DNA of 64,000 bases, from the NCBI RefSeq assembly GCF_051622035.1, contig NC_135357.1, forward strand, positions 14,033,001 to 14,097,000, given 5' to 3'. The stretch comes from Arctopsyche grandis (taxonomy: Eukaryota; Arthropoda; Insecta; Trichoptera; Hydropsychidae). The first letter of the stretch is position 1; the number at the start of each line of letters is the position of its first letter. A model generated the notes under the pieces. The model was not told the origin of the DNA and ran no database searches. It saw only the letters and a list, made by a program, of their open reading frames with translations. Positions 38,519-50,615 of this stretch are shown here, in pieces. A program made the position numbers and the translations under genes.

Positions 38519-40003
38519 GTACTTAAATCCTTTTTTTATTTAATTAAATGAATTTCAGGTTTTTTTCTACTAGGTACATGTGCCCAAATATTTGTATAAT
38601 TTTACCGGTAAGTAATTCAACGTTGAAGCAATCATTACCACGTCTTCAAGAGGACCATAATTTGACGCTACATATTGTAATTTGAGTTTAAGTTTGAAAA
38701 TTGTTACATTACGTCTAAAATTATTCCAAGTACATATCTCATTTCTGTTAATTCGGCAGAAGAAAGAAATATTCGCGATTCTTACTGGTTAGCTAAAATA
38801 TTCTAACCAAATAGTAAGAGCGTATTTAAAGCTCACCGTTGGAATAGAAATCTACAGTTTGCCTACTGGTAATTTAACTGAAATGTGGTGTAGTCAGTAT
38901 TTTCGTTGGGTAGCAACAAATTTAATAAAACGTCTTATTTGGCTTAACAACTGGGATATGTACATACATATATCAGGCTATATATTACTTTTATTATTTA
39001 TTTATTAACAAAAAAAAACAGACAAACATCATTACAACGTATATAAACAATGAAAAAAAAGCATTGAATAATGGTAGAAATGGAATAGACGTACTACTAA
39101 GAAAAATTATCAAACAATAGAAATTTAAAGCAAGAAAATGAATAACAAAAAGGATCAATATGAGGGGGAACATTGTCAAAAGAAGAGCAAGATCTACATA
39201 TAGTATACATATGTATCTATGTAAAAGGAATTAACGGAATAGTTGGTAGAACAGGGGTTCATGTGAAATAATAAAGAATTACGGAGGGATCTGATTGGAC
39301 ATAGGATTATACTTAATAAATGATGACTATCAATTTTATAATTCAAAAGCTTATCATAAATTTTCCTCCTAGATTGTAAGGAAACAAAAAGATCATTGTG
39401 AAGAAATCCGGAATTGCAATTGGAATGGAATTTTTTATTTATGTATTCTAAATAACAATTCATTATTGAAAAAGAAATACTTTTTCTTCTCTGAATGAAG
39501 TGTTATGCTACATTATATCAACCGTATACTATGAAAGTTAATGAATTTATAATATGCATGTATTATATGTAGAGTTTGGAAATTGTTACATTATGTCTAA
39601 AATTATTCCAAGTTGATTTATGTACCTCATTCCAGTTAAACCGTTAGTAAGAAGAAAAAAATGCGCGATTTTTATCGGTTGGTTTAGATGTTCTGGCCAA
39701 TAGGTATCGGGTATTTAGAGGTGGTTCATAACACAGCTTTTACTGAAGTAATTGAAATAGTTAGTATAGAGTTGTTTTCGAAACTCAAAAAGGTTTGCGA
39801 TAGTATGTTAGTTGGCTGCAACCAAATGTGATAAAAGTTTTTCGTAATTATCGCTCTAGATACTAATACGTTTATTTCTGCAAACAAGTAGACGAATCGT
39901 TTCAAATGTTTGGAAAAAAAACTGTACATATGTAGATGCTAAGTGTACTTTTTTACTTCGCTGTCGATGAATTCATTCACACGCTTATACATATGTATGT
40001 ATA
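38519..40003 (+). other. Start of a presumed very long first intron
   Basis: Begins with the donor GTACTT. Two stretches, near 38690-38850 and 39570-39720, share AAAATTATTCCAAGT and neighbouring blocks and so are related repeats. No exon seen. Confidence 0.4.
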
Positions 40004-40135
40004 CTAGTAACCGGGTGCACGCATTCGTGCACTTGATAAAAAGTGAGCATTCAGTATGATGTCATTTGACAGATTTCTCATGCGCATTGTGGTGTAACGT
40101 CAATAAGAACAATCATCGATGTGAGCGTTTTTATC
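40004..40135 (-). mobile_element. Helitron 3' end, family 3
   Basis: On the - strand a perfect hairpin, GTGCACG-AATG-CGTGCAC, is followed by CCGGTTACTAG|T. The spacing and CTAG end fit a Helitron 3' terminus. The 5' side runs into the TIR element that starts about 40134, so the true start is unclear. Confidence 0.45.
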
Positions 40136-40866
40136 AGTGCTGTAGAATCCGATCAAATTTTACCAACTCCAATTCCGGCTTTATTTTTTTATGTTTCGAC
40201 TCGGACTCAGATTCGTATGTAGAGTCGGTTTAAACTATACCTTTCAAAATATTAAAAATGAAAGGAATTAAAAAATTTACTAAAAATTGACATGTAACCC
40301 AATTTCTTGAATTATTGGTAATGAAATATGTAAATATGTAAATAAAAAAGTAAGCCCATTCATAGTGTATGCGTATGAATTTCATACACAAAAAAACAAA
40401 TTTAATAAAAAAAAAAGTATGAGACGGACTACACAAACGGCTTTGGCCAGAACAAATCAAAATATGTGCAATTCAACGATTTTATTTAGTTTCGGTGATT
40501 ATTCCGCAAAAAGCGATCTCATGCACGTCACTAAAATCTCGATCACGGAACATCTGGCACCCAAAAACTCCATCAATCCCCACGCGAAATATTGTACTAA
40601 CGAGAACTCGAGTGTCAGATATTCTAAATTCGCGATTTTTGTGGCAACAATTGTCGTTAGCGTGATCGCAATTTGCGTAATAATCCGTTTGCCTTTTATT
40701 TATAATGTAATTTAAATTCATGATTTCTATAAAAAAAAAATTAAATTAGTGACAGTAAAATTAGAGACTAGACGCATACTGTAATACTCTTAATTCAAAT
40801 TATATAATAATAAAAAAGGGATCGGAGTTAGTTGAATTTTTACAACTCCGAATCTACAGCCCTGGT
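40134..40866. mobile_element. TIR element with GGCTGTAGA..CGGAGT ends, copy 1
   Basis: The ends are AGTGCTGTAGAATCCGA and, reverse-complemented, CAGGGCTGTAGATTCGGAG. The interior, with a CATTCATAGTGTATGCGTATG block and GTGCAATTCAACGATTTTATT, matches 57549-58122. It contains the 205-base MITE at 40489. It looks hAT-like by its CAGGGCTGT ends, but I cannot read a clear target duplication. Confidence 0.6.
40489..40693. mobile_element. MITE, GATTATTCCGCAAA family, copy 2, with perfect 9-bp target duplication
   Basis: A 205-base element flanked by TTTTATTTA on both sides (40480-40488 and 40694-40702). The inner ends match: GATTATTCCGCAAAAAGCGATC at the left, and reverse-complemented GATTATTACGCAAATTGCGATC at the right. 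It is inserted in the older element at 40134-40866; the related copy at 57.9 kb shows the empty site. The 9-bp duplication points to a Mutator-like source. Confidence 0.75.
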
Positions 40867-43800
40867 TTTTAGGTATATATGTAGGTGTACGAGTATATTA
40901 TGACCTTTTTAATGAAGTTGTTCGGTCTTTAGCATGTGCTCGAATGTTGAACTCATATTTATTTGGCCGGTATTGAAGACTTGGGTCCTCGACTGCCAGA
41001 AGCCGCAACTCCACCCACTCGCTCACAAGAACTCCGCTTAGTCGTCCGTTATTTATCCTTTCCGTGGACGTCTTTTTTTCATTCGTTTCTCGTCCTGAGC
41101 ACAATGTCAAAAGTGTTCTTCACCTGAGCGGCCATTATACGTTTTCGACCTCAAATTGTTTTGTAGACAGTTTTGGCTATGGCCCGAGTCGAAAGTGGCT
41201 AATGGCGCGTGGGCTAAGACTCGCGTGGGATTCGGTCTCGAGAACGGTGCCTCTGCAAGATTTAACCACGTTTTATCCTCTAACATTCGATACGATTCGG
41301 ATCAATCGGAGTGTATCGACGATAGCGAGACCACGTAAAATTCAGACGCGATACGTTTGGGAAATGATAATGTCATTTTACGATAATTGTGCGCTGGAGT
41401 GTTTCGACAGGTAGATTTAATTAACACACAATGCATCATTTCGTTGACAACTTGCTTCTGTTACTACAATATGTGTGTACATAGAGAAGATTAACACTAA
41501 TTCAGCGCGCGTCGAGCGAAATGCGAGTTCACCCGCGAATCTGCCATACCAAAGGCTTTTACGGTTTTGGCAATTAGTTTTTTTTTTTTTTTGAATTTCA
41601 TTAATTAACCAGCGTGGGATTAGAGAGTGGCAAACACAAAGAGTTTCGTTTCAAAAGCGTCACCTGTCGACTGCCTTATGCGGTGTAGCTGACGACTTTT
41701 TAAGCCTCGACTATAGATTCACCCACGCCCTCTGACCGTTACGCTCTCGAATTTACGTATATTTTTCCAAAATTAATTAATTTTCGAGAGTGTGTGCACC
41801 TGTGTGAGTGACCCTGGAAAAGGCGTACGACTTGCGATTCGAGTCGAAAGGCAGGCAGGCGTTCAAACAAATACAAAACAAAGCTAATACTTTTACGATG
41901 ATTTTTCACTTCAACAGTTCTCGGGCTGAGGCAAAATGGACCCGTATGTACATATGGAAATATCAACATTACAATTTCTTACGTATACTTACTTCCCAAG
42001 TAGGTCATCCAAATAAGCATTTAAAAAAATTAGACTGCGGAACATTTTCGTGTTGGTGAAGTCCATAACATGCAGTTGTATGTTATGAATGGTTTTGTGT
42101 AATAAAACAACATATTTTGTGTAAATGAAAACGAGCTTTGATAATGTGAAATCGTTTTATGCTATATATTATATATCGGATTATACATATATCTCAACCG
42201 TTTTGAACCGCGACCCAAATGAGGATTTCGCGACCCAAGAAAAGATAAATAAAATAACGCATTTAATTCATTTTAATAATAAATTGTATTAGTGCTAACG
42301 TTATGTAACACTAATAAATGTGAACCTTGACGTTCACTAAGTTTTGAAGGATAATCAAATCTTGATACTACATATTTTAGACACAACGACGATTGATCGT
42401 ATAAAGGTTCGTTTATACCAGCACAGTACTGGACTTAAACAGCAGTAATAAAAATATCATTTAGTACATTCTATATGGAAACATTCATATGTATGTTCCG
42501 TAATGTGTACGTGCTGTATCCGAAACTGAAGCAATCGACGCGATCTATTCAGCAGTACATGTCACCGAAACTTATCAAGCAGAACCGGTTTTCTTTGGCC
42601 ATTGTGGATATATTAACGCATGGGGTCACATGGGGTTACCATGTGCATATGAATATTTTTGGAAATGTCATATTGTGACAATATTGAGTCGACGATACGA
42701 CACAGGCAATATTGCGACGTATATTGCTCTGTAATGTATATTTAAGCCGATTTTGCCTTGCACTCGTCCAAAACAACCATGGACGTACCGAAAATGAACG
42801 GTGCTGTATATTATGAATAATACTAGTCTTTTCTGTGTTGTGCTGTGCCGAGCTGTTGACGTGCAGTGCTGGATAATATCTTCTTATTTTTCATTTCGTG
42901 GTCATTGATGCTATTTCGAATTAGATCCGCTTCCAATCCTCCCGATTTTGTGCCAAGTTGAAGGCAGCGTAAAAGGACGATCCCGCAAGTTCTTTAATTT
43001 GGTCAGACCATCTCTTGGTAGACCGCCCTCTCGCTCGCCATCTGGATGATATAAGCGAACCTTTATGCGGTGAATTCAAAATAATAATATCAACTCCCCT
43101 TTTCCTCCATCTTTCTCTTGTAGACGAATTATCTGTGTTCGATACTTGAGATGGAACGCTTATTTATTAAAGACATATGTAAATTATTGTAAATTAAAAA
43201 ACATATACATATATTTGATGTTATTAAAGTAAATTTTAGGAATGTTAGTTACATCATTGACTCTTGATATTGTAAGGCAAACACAAAAATATATGTTCAT
43301 ATGGATTCGAATACAAGCACAAATGTTCGATAACGTCAGGCAAATCGCCAATAAAGAGCGATAACGTTAACGTTACCGTTGACGACAGTCGATGTCGAAG
43401 TTTCGATGAAATTACGTTTTTACGCGGTGGTAGCGTCGCGGCCGTAAAAGGGGCGTAATGATACGGCCGTGTGGGATTCGGAATCGACGACTAATAAAAA
43501 AAAATTAGACGTTAGCGTATCTAAATTAGAGCCGAATCTAAAACGCTTCCTTTTTTTTTAGATGACTACGTGTTGGACTAATTTTTATTTATTACATACC
43601 TCTTCTTATGTATTATTGTTTTCAACTTCACATATCAAAAACTAATGGAATGTTTCATACGGAATCGTATGTATGTATGTGAAAATTTATTTTTAATATT
43701 AGAAAAAATATATAGTAAATTTAAATATCGTGCAATATATTAAATGTTGTGCATAGTGAAGTGCATTTAGCCAACAGCAGTTAGTTCAGTGGCGCCGATT

Positions 43801-44940
43801 GAATTTTAGCCGAAACCGATCGTTGGTCGGACTGAAAGCTAATGATTTCCACTCCAAAGTTTCGGGTTCGTTAGCTCCGATCCGTGGACCTTTTTCCAGA
43901 GGCGTGCTGAAACTTTTGCCTTCGTTTCGGTGTCAATTATTTGAATTTCTTTTGGTTTTCCGGGTGCGATTGAATTACCGCGCAGCTGATCGAATTTCTT
44001 ATTTTTTATTTCTCTGATTGATCTTTGTATTGGGTAGTAAATATCTATGTAAGTAGTTGGTACATTGTATATTAGAGGTATTTTTTTTTTATCTTAACCT
44101 CACTCGCACTTGTTTTGAATTACACGAACTTGTTATTTTTCTCATGTACAAATTAAAAAAAATAAAAAGATTGAAATAAAACGTGACTATTGAACACTAG
44201 AAATGGAATAATATATTTTTGAACTCGGACGTCACTGGACCTATGTGAATATGAAAGGATTTTATTTTAACATTTTTAGTTCGTTCTGCACTAACTGCGG
44301 GTGAATTGTTTTCAAAAGCTTCAATTTGTTTTTGTAAACCTCAAAACTCGTCGATAATACATTCAAATAATAGCTTTTGGATGTGAGTGAAGTATTTTTT
44401 TTTTTTAGATACTGACGCACATGTACTGTATTAATATACATATATGTACATACATATGGACATATGTAGTGAATATCTTGAGATGGGTAATATCCAGTGG
44501 TTTTCCGTTAACTTCTGGCATTGACAGAGAGTAAATAAGAAAGGGATTGTATGTATAATATGTTAGAAGAATCTTTAGTGGTGTTAATTTAACCGATTTC
44601 ATATAAAGCCATTACGAAAAAGTATCAGTATGGATATTGAAAAGAGATTTTTCTATTCGCCATGTGATTTTTATTTAATTTTTATGGGAATAATTTTAAT
44701 ATTTTTAAAATGCATATTGGATTCCGAGTAATTTAGATTCACCATGTCAAACGTTTGTATTATTTCCATGCATAATATATACATAAGTTGACTTTGGAAA
44801 GGATTTTATCTCTATTGGTTACTCAGTGCCTTCTAGAACGAAAATAATGAAAATTGGGAGTCGGTTATGGTTCTAGTGGGTAGGTTGGGCTTTTGGTAGT
44901 GCCAATTTTGGCTTGATAATTTTATTTTTACATGATGTCA
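40867..44940. other. Non-coding apart from the LINE remnant at 42895
   Basis: Less AT-rich patches at 41040-41340 and 43790-43990 have open frames but no recognisable protein and no shared repeat. Confidence 0.5.
42895..43045 (-). pseudogene. LINE 3' remnant, second RTE-like family, copy 2
   Basis: The - strand reads GRSTKRWSDQIKELAGSS then AAFNLAQNREDWKRI, homologous to 35505-35800 (shared GTGCCAAGTTGAAGGCAGCG on the + strand). It is only about 150 bases long and contains a stop. Confidence 0.65.
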
Positions 44941-45110
44941 CGGCAAGACGTTTACGGACAAAACGTCGAAGGACACAATGTCTACGTCAAAATAATAAAG
45001 TGACATAATGTCTACGGACAAAATGATAACGCGACATAATGTCGACGGACAAAATGATAACGACATCATTTTGTCGTAGATGTTGTGTTGTTCGACGTTT
45101 TGTCCGTGGA
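44941..45110. repeat. Palindromic tandem-repeat unit (GACAAAATG/ACGTC)
   Basis: The outer parts are inverted repeats: ACGGACAAAACGTCGAA at the left and its reverse complement near 45090-45107, with ACACAA and TCTACG also mirrored. The middle holds two tandem copies of a 31-base unit around ACATAATGTC, CGGACAAAATGATAACG. Probably a short foldback transposon. Confidence 0.55.
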
Positions 45111-45155
45111 GGTTTTCTTATGGGACCGTATTATGTGTATACATATACATACATA

Positions 45156-45592
45156 TAACAGTTCAAGTGTTGCCTCCGGTTCGATCATGAACGTACCATT
45201 TTGTTCATATATGAAGTATTGGTTTTAGTTTAAATGCTAACAGCCAAAAGCTTTATTATGTCACATGAATCTTCCATCTGTCAAAACCTTTAATATGTCA
45301 AAACGCGAAGTACATACATATTTAAAAGGAAAATCCCATGGAACCGCATTACAACGTTGCTATAATTCCCGTTTCCACTAATAATAAAAATATTGTAACC
45401 CATGGTAAGCATACATACACACAAGATGGGAAAAATGATTGAGAGTACTTAATGCCTAATAGTTTATGCATGAACAAACTAATTCGTTTGTCAATTTTTT
45501 TTGTGTACACTAGAACTGACCAAATCGGTTCGTGAATGAACAAACTAGTATGTTCATGAACGAATGAAATTTACACCTGGACTGCAACACAT
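45156..45592. mobile_element. TIR element of the AACAGTCCAAGTG family, copy 3, the most complete
   Basis: A 437-base element whose outer 55 bases on each side are imperfect inverted repeats (AACAGTTCAAGTGTTGCC at the left; reverse-complemented GCAGTCCAGGTGTAAA at the right, then GTTCATGAACATACTAGTTT). No coding capacity and no clear target duplication, so the superfamily is not assigned. Confidence 0.6.
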
Positions 45593-45764
45593 AGGTATGT
45601 ACATACATACATATTTGTAGATATCGTAATCATAGAAAAAAATAGAATTAATTTTTCGTCATAGAAAGTAATTAATGTCAATTTGATTAGAGAAGTAGTG
45701 TACAGAATGATAAATCCAGGAAAGAATCAATGACACCAAAGTTATTCGAATAGCAGGCATTTTA

Positions 45765-46005
45765 GACGCAGACACACAGTGGTATGCGGCACGTTTATTT
45801 TTTAGATAGTTTTGCACATGTAAATATTATACATAAAACGCGAGCACTTATTTTATCCTTGTTTTGATACAGGTTTTACAGTGACCGATAGGGGTGAAAA
45901 TTGTTGAAATAATAAGATCGTACGAATTAGCAATGACATGAAGACACGCCCATTCACAGCCGGAGTCTAGGCATGCCGTGCCGTACGATTTTGTGTGTCT
46001 GCGTC
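45765..46005. mobile_element. MITE with GACGCAGACACACA ends and TTTA duplication
   Basis: A 241-base element with 14 perfect terminal bases (GACGCAGACACACA) and further inner similarity (GTATGCGGCACG and GTACGGCACG). It is flanked by TTTA on both sides. No coding content. The superfamily is not assigned. Confidence 0.7.
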
Positions 46006-49000
46006 TTTAGGTTGACATTAGTTACTATAGAGATTTTCTGTATATGTATGTATAAGTACGTATTTTAACAATGGAAGTTTTTATATAAAATACTTGTTTT
46101 TATACTTTATACAAAATCAATACATCAATGTGTACGATTCAGCCAACGTCGTTCAAATGTCATTTTTTTGAGTGGTACTAATCGTCTGATTTGTTTCGGC
46201 GAATTGCCTTCAGATTTGTATTTCGGCGAATTGGAGAATAATTTAGGGATTTCGGAGTTTGGAAGAGGGTGGTCACGGTGATAGGGTTGGATTGTCTGTT
46301 TGGTGGGGGAGGGGGGGGTGTGTGGTTTGTCCCACCTGATACATAATGAGGTGGTGCGGAACGGACGGACAGGCCGTTTGTTTTTACCGGGGCTCTTCTT
46401 GCGGTCGTGTCCGTCGTGACCGGGGCCAGGTCGGCTTCCGGTTCCCGACGACTCTCACAAAACTAGTTTTCATTCAAGAAGATCGTGTACCTTAATAACC
46501 CCGCACACACACGTACGTATAGGTATATCCAATTCGATCGTTAATTTATTCGAGCGCCTATAATTCGGTGTATGTTTTATTTTTAATATAATTTTTGTGT
46601 TTTCTTAAACTATAAAGGTGACTTTGTACTTTGTCGAGTGAATTCGAAGGAAATTTTTGATGGAAATTCAATTAAACGTCGAGATTTTAGTTTTAAAAGT
46701 TAACAAAGGGTAGACGTTCTTAAAAGTTAACGAGTAATACATTTATAATATGTATTCGCAAGCTCGTATAAAATCCGTTACTTAGAGAGTTTCGTATTTG
46801 GCGCTGATATACATATGTATATGTATAACAAAACATGTATTTATTTTATTTTATTTTAAGTTTATGTGGACCATTGTGGCATTACAGGAGTCCCTAATGC
46901 GCCATAATGGTCGAAAAATACAGATAGACGAGAAAAATAAAAATATATACATATGTATATAAAAAAATACATCATATATATATAGTATCCTATTCTGTCT
47001 GTGTGTCCGTTTGTCTGAGATAACGTTGGCCGTACTATATGTAATAGTCGAGAGATATAAAAAAGACGTCTTAATGTGAAACGTAAAAGAGGTTTGTAAA
47101 AAAATATCAAATAATAAAATACTAAGTAGGGAATGTCTTGCACGTATAGCCAGCACCAATATGTAAGAACCAGCCGCAAATACGAAACATTCCTGCGAGG
47201 TCCAAATGGAAGAGAGAAGATCAAAATTCCACTCATAAATTTCATTAAATTATGAAAATAATGATGAGCCTAGGTTACCATACAAATATGTTAAAATAAT
47301 CTACGATAACCTACACTCACTGTGGTGGAAAATATCACATTCAGGCTCAGCAGCAACGATTTCATTGAGAAGTCGGTTAACTCTTGGAATAGGAGCCATT
47401 CGATAAAGAACTGCGTGAGCACAACCATCAAATGATGTTGTCTAACCACGCACTTAATTATTAGGGACACACACAAAGTCCCAACTGTTCCAGCAATGAC
47501 GGGCATGACGTATTACCACGTAGAAGCTGGAGAACAAAACGAATATTTAATTATAAAAAAAGATTATTATAAAATGTCTACGCCTTTTGACTTATGTACA
47601 TACATAGGTTAAATTGTATTTTCAAATATTCTGTCATTTTTTGTAATATACATTAGCGAAGGCAGTACGTTGAAACCGATAAAAAAAAACCACTTAAGAT
47701 TATATCTTATTATTAAACGAACTACATAATCTTGTATAATTATTTATATATTTGTCATTTTTTTTTAATATTAGACGAACGGTTTTTCTGATTCTTTTCA
47801 CATCTCCTTATTCTAGTTTAAAATCACAACAGAATTGAGAAAACTCATTTAGTGGGTTAAATTGTTTTTTAAGCTTTTGACATTTATGCAGTATTGCATC
47901 ATGTTCGCACGCATGCAATTAGCGCTGTCTGACTTTGTTGCAAATAAATCACCATCTCTTTATACCGGGTATACACAACACGAGTACATATGTATATCAT
48001 ATATGGATATTTAACATTTTCCAGTATTGCTTTCTTACGGTCGGTTTTATAAGCTTTTTATTAACTTCACTCGGTTATTAATTAAATTTTGAAGTAATGA
48101 AATTAAATTTGAATTTTCAAATATTGTTCAATATTTTCGTATGTAATTTATTTATTTAAATTTGATCGAGGCGGGTTCGTATTTTTGCTAAACAATTGTG
48201 CATTAAAAATTCTCGATTCCTTTTTAAGTAAACACAGTCATAATTTACATCGATTGCCACACATATTTTTTTTATCGAACCAAATACCGATTTAATTTGC
48301 AGTTTCGAATCCTATTCGAACGTAATTTATCCGTTTTTGTGGCGCCCGTCATTCAATTTTCGCGTGTATTTTTTTCGCCTTCAGAAAAGTTTTAAAATTA
48401 TACACTTTGGACCTCGGAAGAGAACGTCCGGACCAGTTCTTATAAAAATTATTCGTATATAAAACCTGATCTTTGAGGACCGGTTCTCGAATTGTCCTTA
48501 CTTTAATTTATATTCATAGCATCCCGTGCACACTACGACTATGTAATTTGCGTGGACACACGTACATATATTTATAAGCGATATTTATTATTTATAGCTG
48601 CACTTATCGAAATGCACATGGATGTTCATTTTGACTTTGGAAACATATCGACTGTGTATTAGGATAGAAAAATTCCTGTTCTTCTTGAATTTCTCAAACT
48701 GTAGAGCCTGTTTAAAGTATATCTTTACATTACGTAAAATTAGCCTCGAGCTGAACGCCAGATTTTTTGTTTGTAGAAAAAGGCTTAGCATATGCGATGT
48801 TCAGTAGCGCGAGTGTGAGAGAGATGATTACCAAGTGTGAGAGAGATAGTCCATAAGAGAACAGGTGCTCGCGAACGAGCTGGGACAGGTGGGAGATAAA
48901 TTCGAATATGGAACGCCTTCGCCTTCACCTTCCAGCTCCCTTCTTCTCAAATCCCTTATACATATCCAGGTCGTTTCCCACCTTTATTACGACCGTCAAA

Positions 49001-49481
49001 AGAAGCGGGAAAAATTGTCGCTCGCGAGATGCTGTCGTCCATTGTTGCCGAATTTCATATTTTCGATATCGATTCTTGAGGAGGGGGCTTTTGCGATTCA
49101 TTTTCATTAAAGGGGTTAACGGTGATTAAAAGCGTTTCGTCAGACGCGAATTTTGCGATGGACGGCCGTGTAAATCTTTCCGATAAGGGTTGCTTCGCTA
49201 AAATGGCACCCTTGGGACGTTGCCATCTAATTACGAAACTGCCAATGTTCGTTGTTGGCGTATTTATGGCTAAGAATTTTAACGACGATTGGTAGTTATG
49301 GCTTATGAATATAAAAGAAATGGACTCAAATTATATATGTACGTGTATATGTATGTACATATGTACATATGTATAAAATTGTAATTGTGTATTAAGGAAA
49401 GGTTTCCCATTTCAATTGTAAATTATATGTAATTTTAACCAACTCAATAATAACAACCCACTCTGGCTAAGACTAAACATA
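46006..49481. other. Non-coding apart from repeat W
   Basis: A GC-rich patch with a long G-run lies at 46285-46460. A - strand frame at 47506-47291 is hydrophobic but has no known motif. Nothing firm. Confidence 0.5.
46845..47310 (+). repeat. Interspersed repeat W, copy 2
   Basis: It shares GGACCATTGTGGCATTACAGG, AGATCAAAATTCCAC and GAAAATAATGATGAGC with 27490-27650, but is longer, with about 250 further bases between the shared blocks. Preceded by (TTTTA)n. Confidence 0.5.
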
Positions 49482-50026
49482 TTTTATTTTATTTAAAACT
49501 TTGCCATAGTGACATTACAAAATTGTTTTAAGTCGTCACTACTTTATTCAATCAATATATGTACACTCATTACAGATCGCTCCAATGTGACGAGTGTACT
49601 ATACAGATCAAGAAACACACCAAATTATATGTTAATACATAATTATTACATAATTCGATATTATACATGACATCTATGGTTAAACATAGCAAAGTGCATT
49701 GGAAACATCGTACACAATACGTTCAACAAATATTTATACAACAATACGAATTTTTATACAATAATCATCCACAGATACATCTATGGAGAGAAACCCGGCG
49801 AACCTTGAGATATAACATAATAACTCAAGATTTTGCGAGAGAAATGGGGAGGGAAAGACAATTTTGCAGGAATCGTTACAATGAAAATCAGAAAAATTGG
49901 CTAACTCTGATAGGAAACGACCGACCTGGTCACAAACCAAGGTCTGGCAAGCAGCAACCAGTATGACTCGAACTCGTAACCACACTGACCATACAAGATA
50001 TGCTTACCACTAGTCCATGCGGCTGA
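49482..50026 (-). mobile_element. tRNA-derived SINE with long body
   Basis: On the - strand the head GACTAGTGGTAAGC and B box GAGTTCGAGTC are followed by CGTTTCCTATCAGAG, shared with the copy at 19.05 kb. The 3' part, AGTGACGACTT...TGTAATGTCA, ends in an (AAAAT)n-like tail and is also found at about 29.4 kb without the tRNA head. It may be a SINE joined to, or inserted in, a second repeat. Confidence 0.55.
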
Positions 50027-50369
50027 TAATATGAATGCAGAAACAAATAAAATAAACTAAGATAAATATAAAACATGAAACAAATAAATCAATATAAAAA
50101 ATAAATACACTATAAATAATCTATATATAAAATCGAATTCAACTACCTCTCAACCAGATCAGTATATTTTAGATTAAATAAATCTAAGCTAACATAAATC
50201 TGACTGATGAGTGAAGAAGGTGACGGAGACATGGAACTGGTACGTGCCACAAGAAATGAGAACAAACTGCGGTGTCTAATGTACCTCAGTTGGCTGGGAA
50301 TATTGAAGCTCAATTCGGAAAAAAATTAGGATTGCTCACCAAACCAATCAGTAGAAATGTTTTCACAAA

Positions 50370-50615
50370 TGGTGACCGGAAAAATGCAATCGAGATAGTT
50401 GCACTCTCGAGACATCCAAACTTTCAAAGATGCTCAAGGAGAACTAACGCATTAGAATTCCACAAATAAGCGTCAAAGGGTATTTGTATGTTATCCGAGG
50501 GTGCTAACCGTTTTTTGTGAAATTCTATTGCAAGTTTTTTGAGCGTCTTTAAAAATTAGGACTTCTCGAAACTGCGCCATTATTCAGTGCAATTTAGTGC
50601 ATCTTTCCGGGAACC
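50370..50615 (+). mobile_element. MITE of the GGTGACCGGAAA family, copy 2
   Basis: A 246-base element whose ends, GGTGACCGGAAAAATGCA and (reverse-complemented) GGTTCCCGGAAAGATGCA, are imperfect inverted repeats. It is flanked by TTCACAAAT and TTTACAAAT, a 9-bp duplication with one mismatch. Nine-bp duplications are typical of Mutator-like elements; no transposase is present. Confidence 0.65.

Noticed and set aside
40365..40715. A 116-residue + strand ORF
   Set aside because: It runs across a MITE and its older host element; the relative at 57.8 kb does not keep the frame.
45156..45592. CRISPR-like or phage-like repeat
   Set aside because: The repeats are inverted transposon ends in eukaryotic DNA, with no regular spacers.
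47291..47506. Hydrophobic - strand ORF of 71 residues
   Set aside because: No start context, motif, splice site or repeat match; kept only as unexplained sequence.
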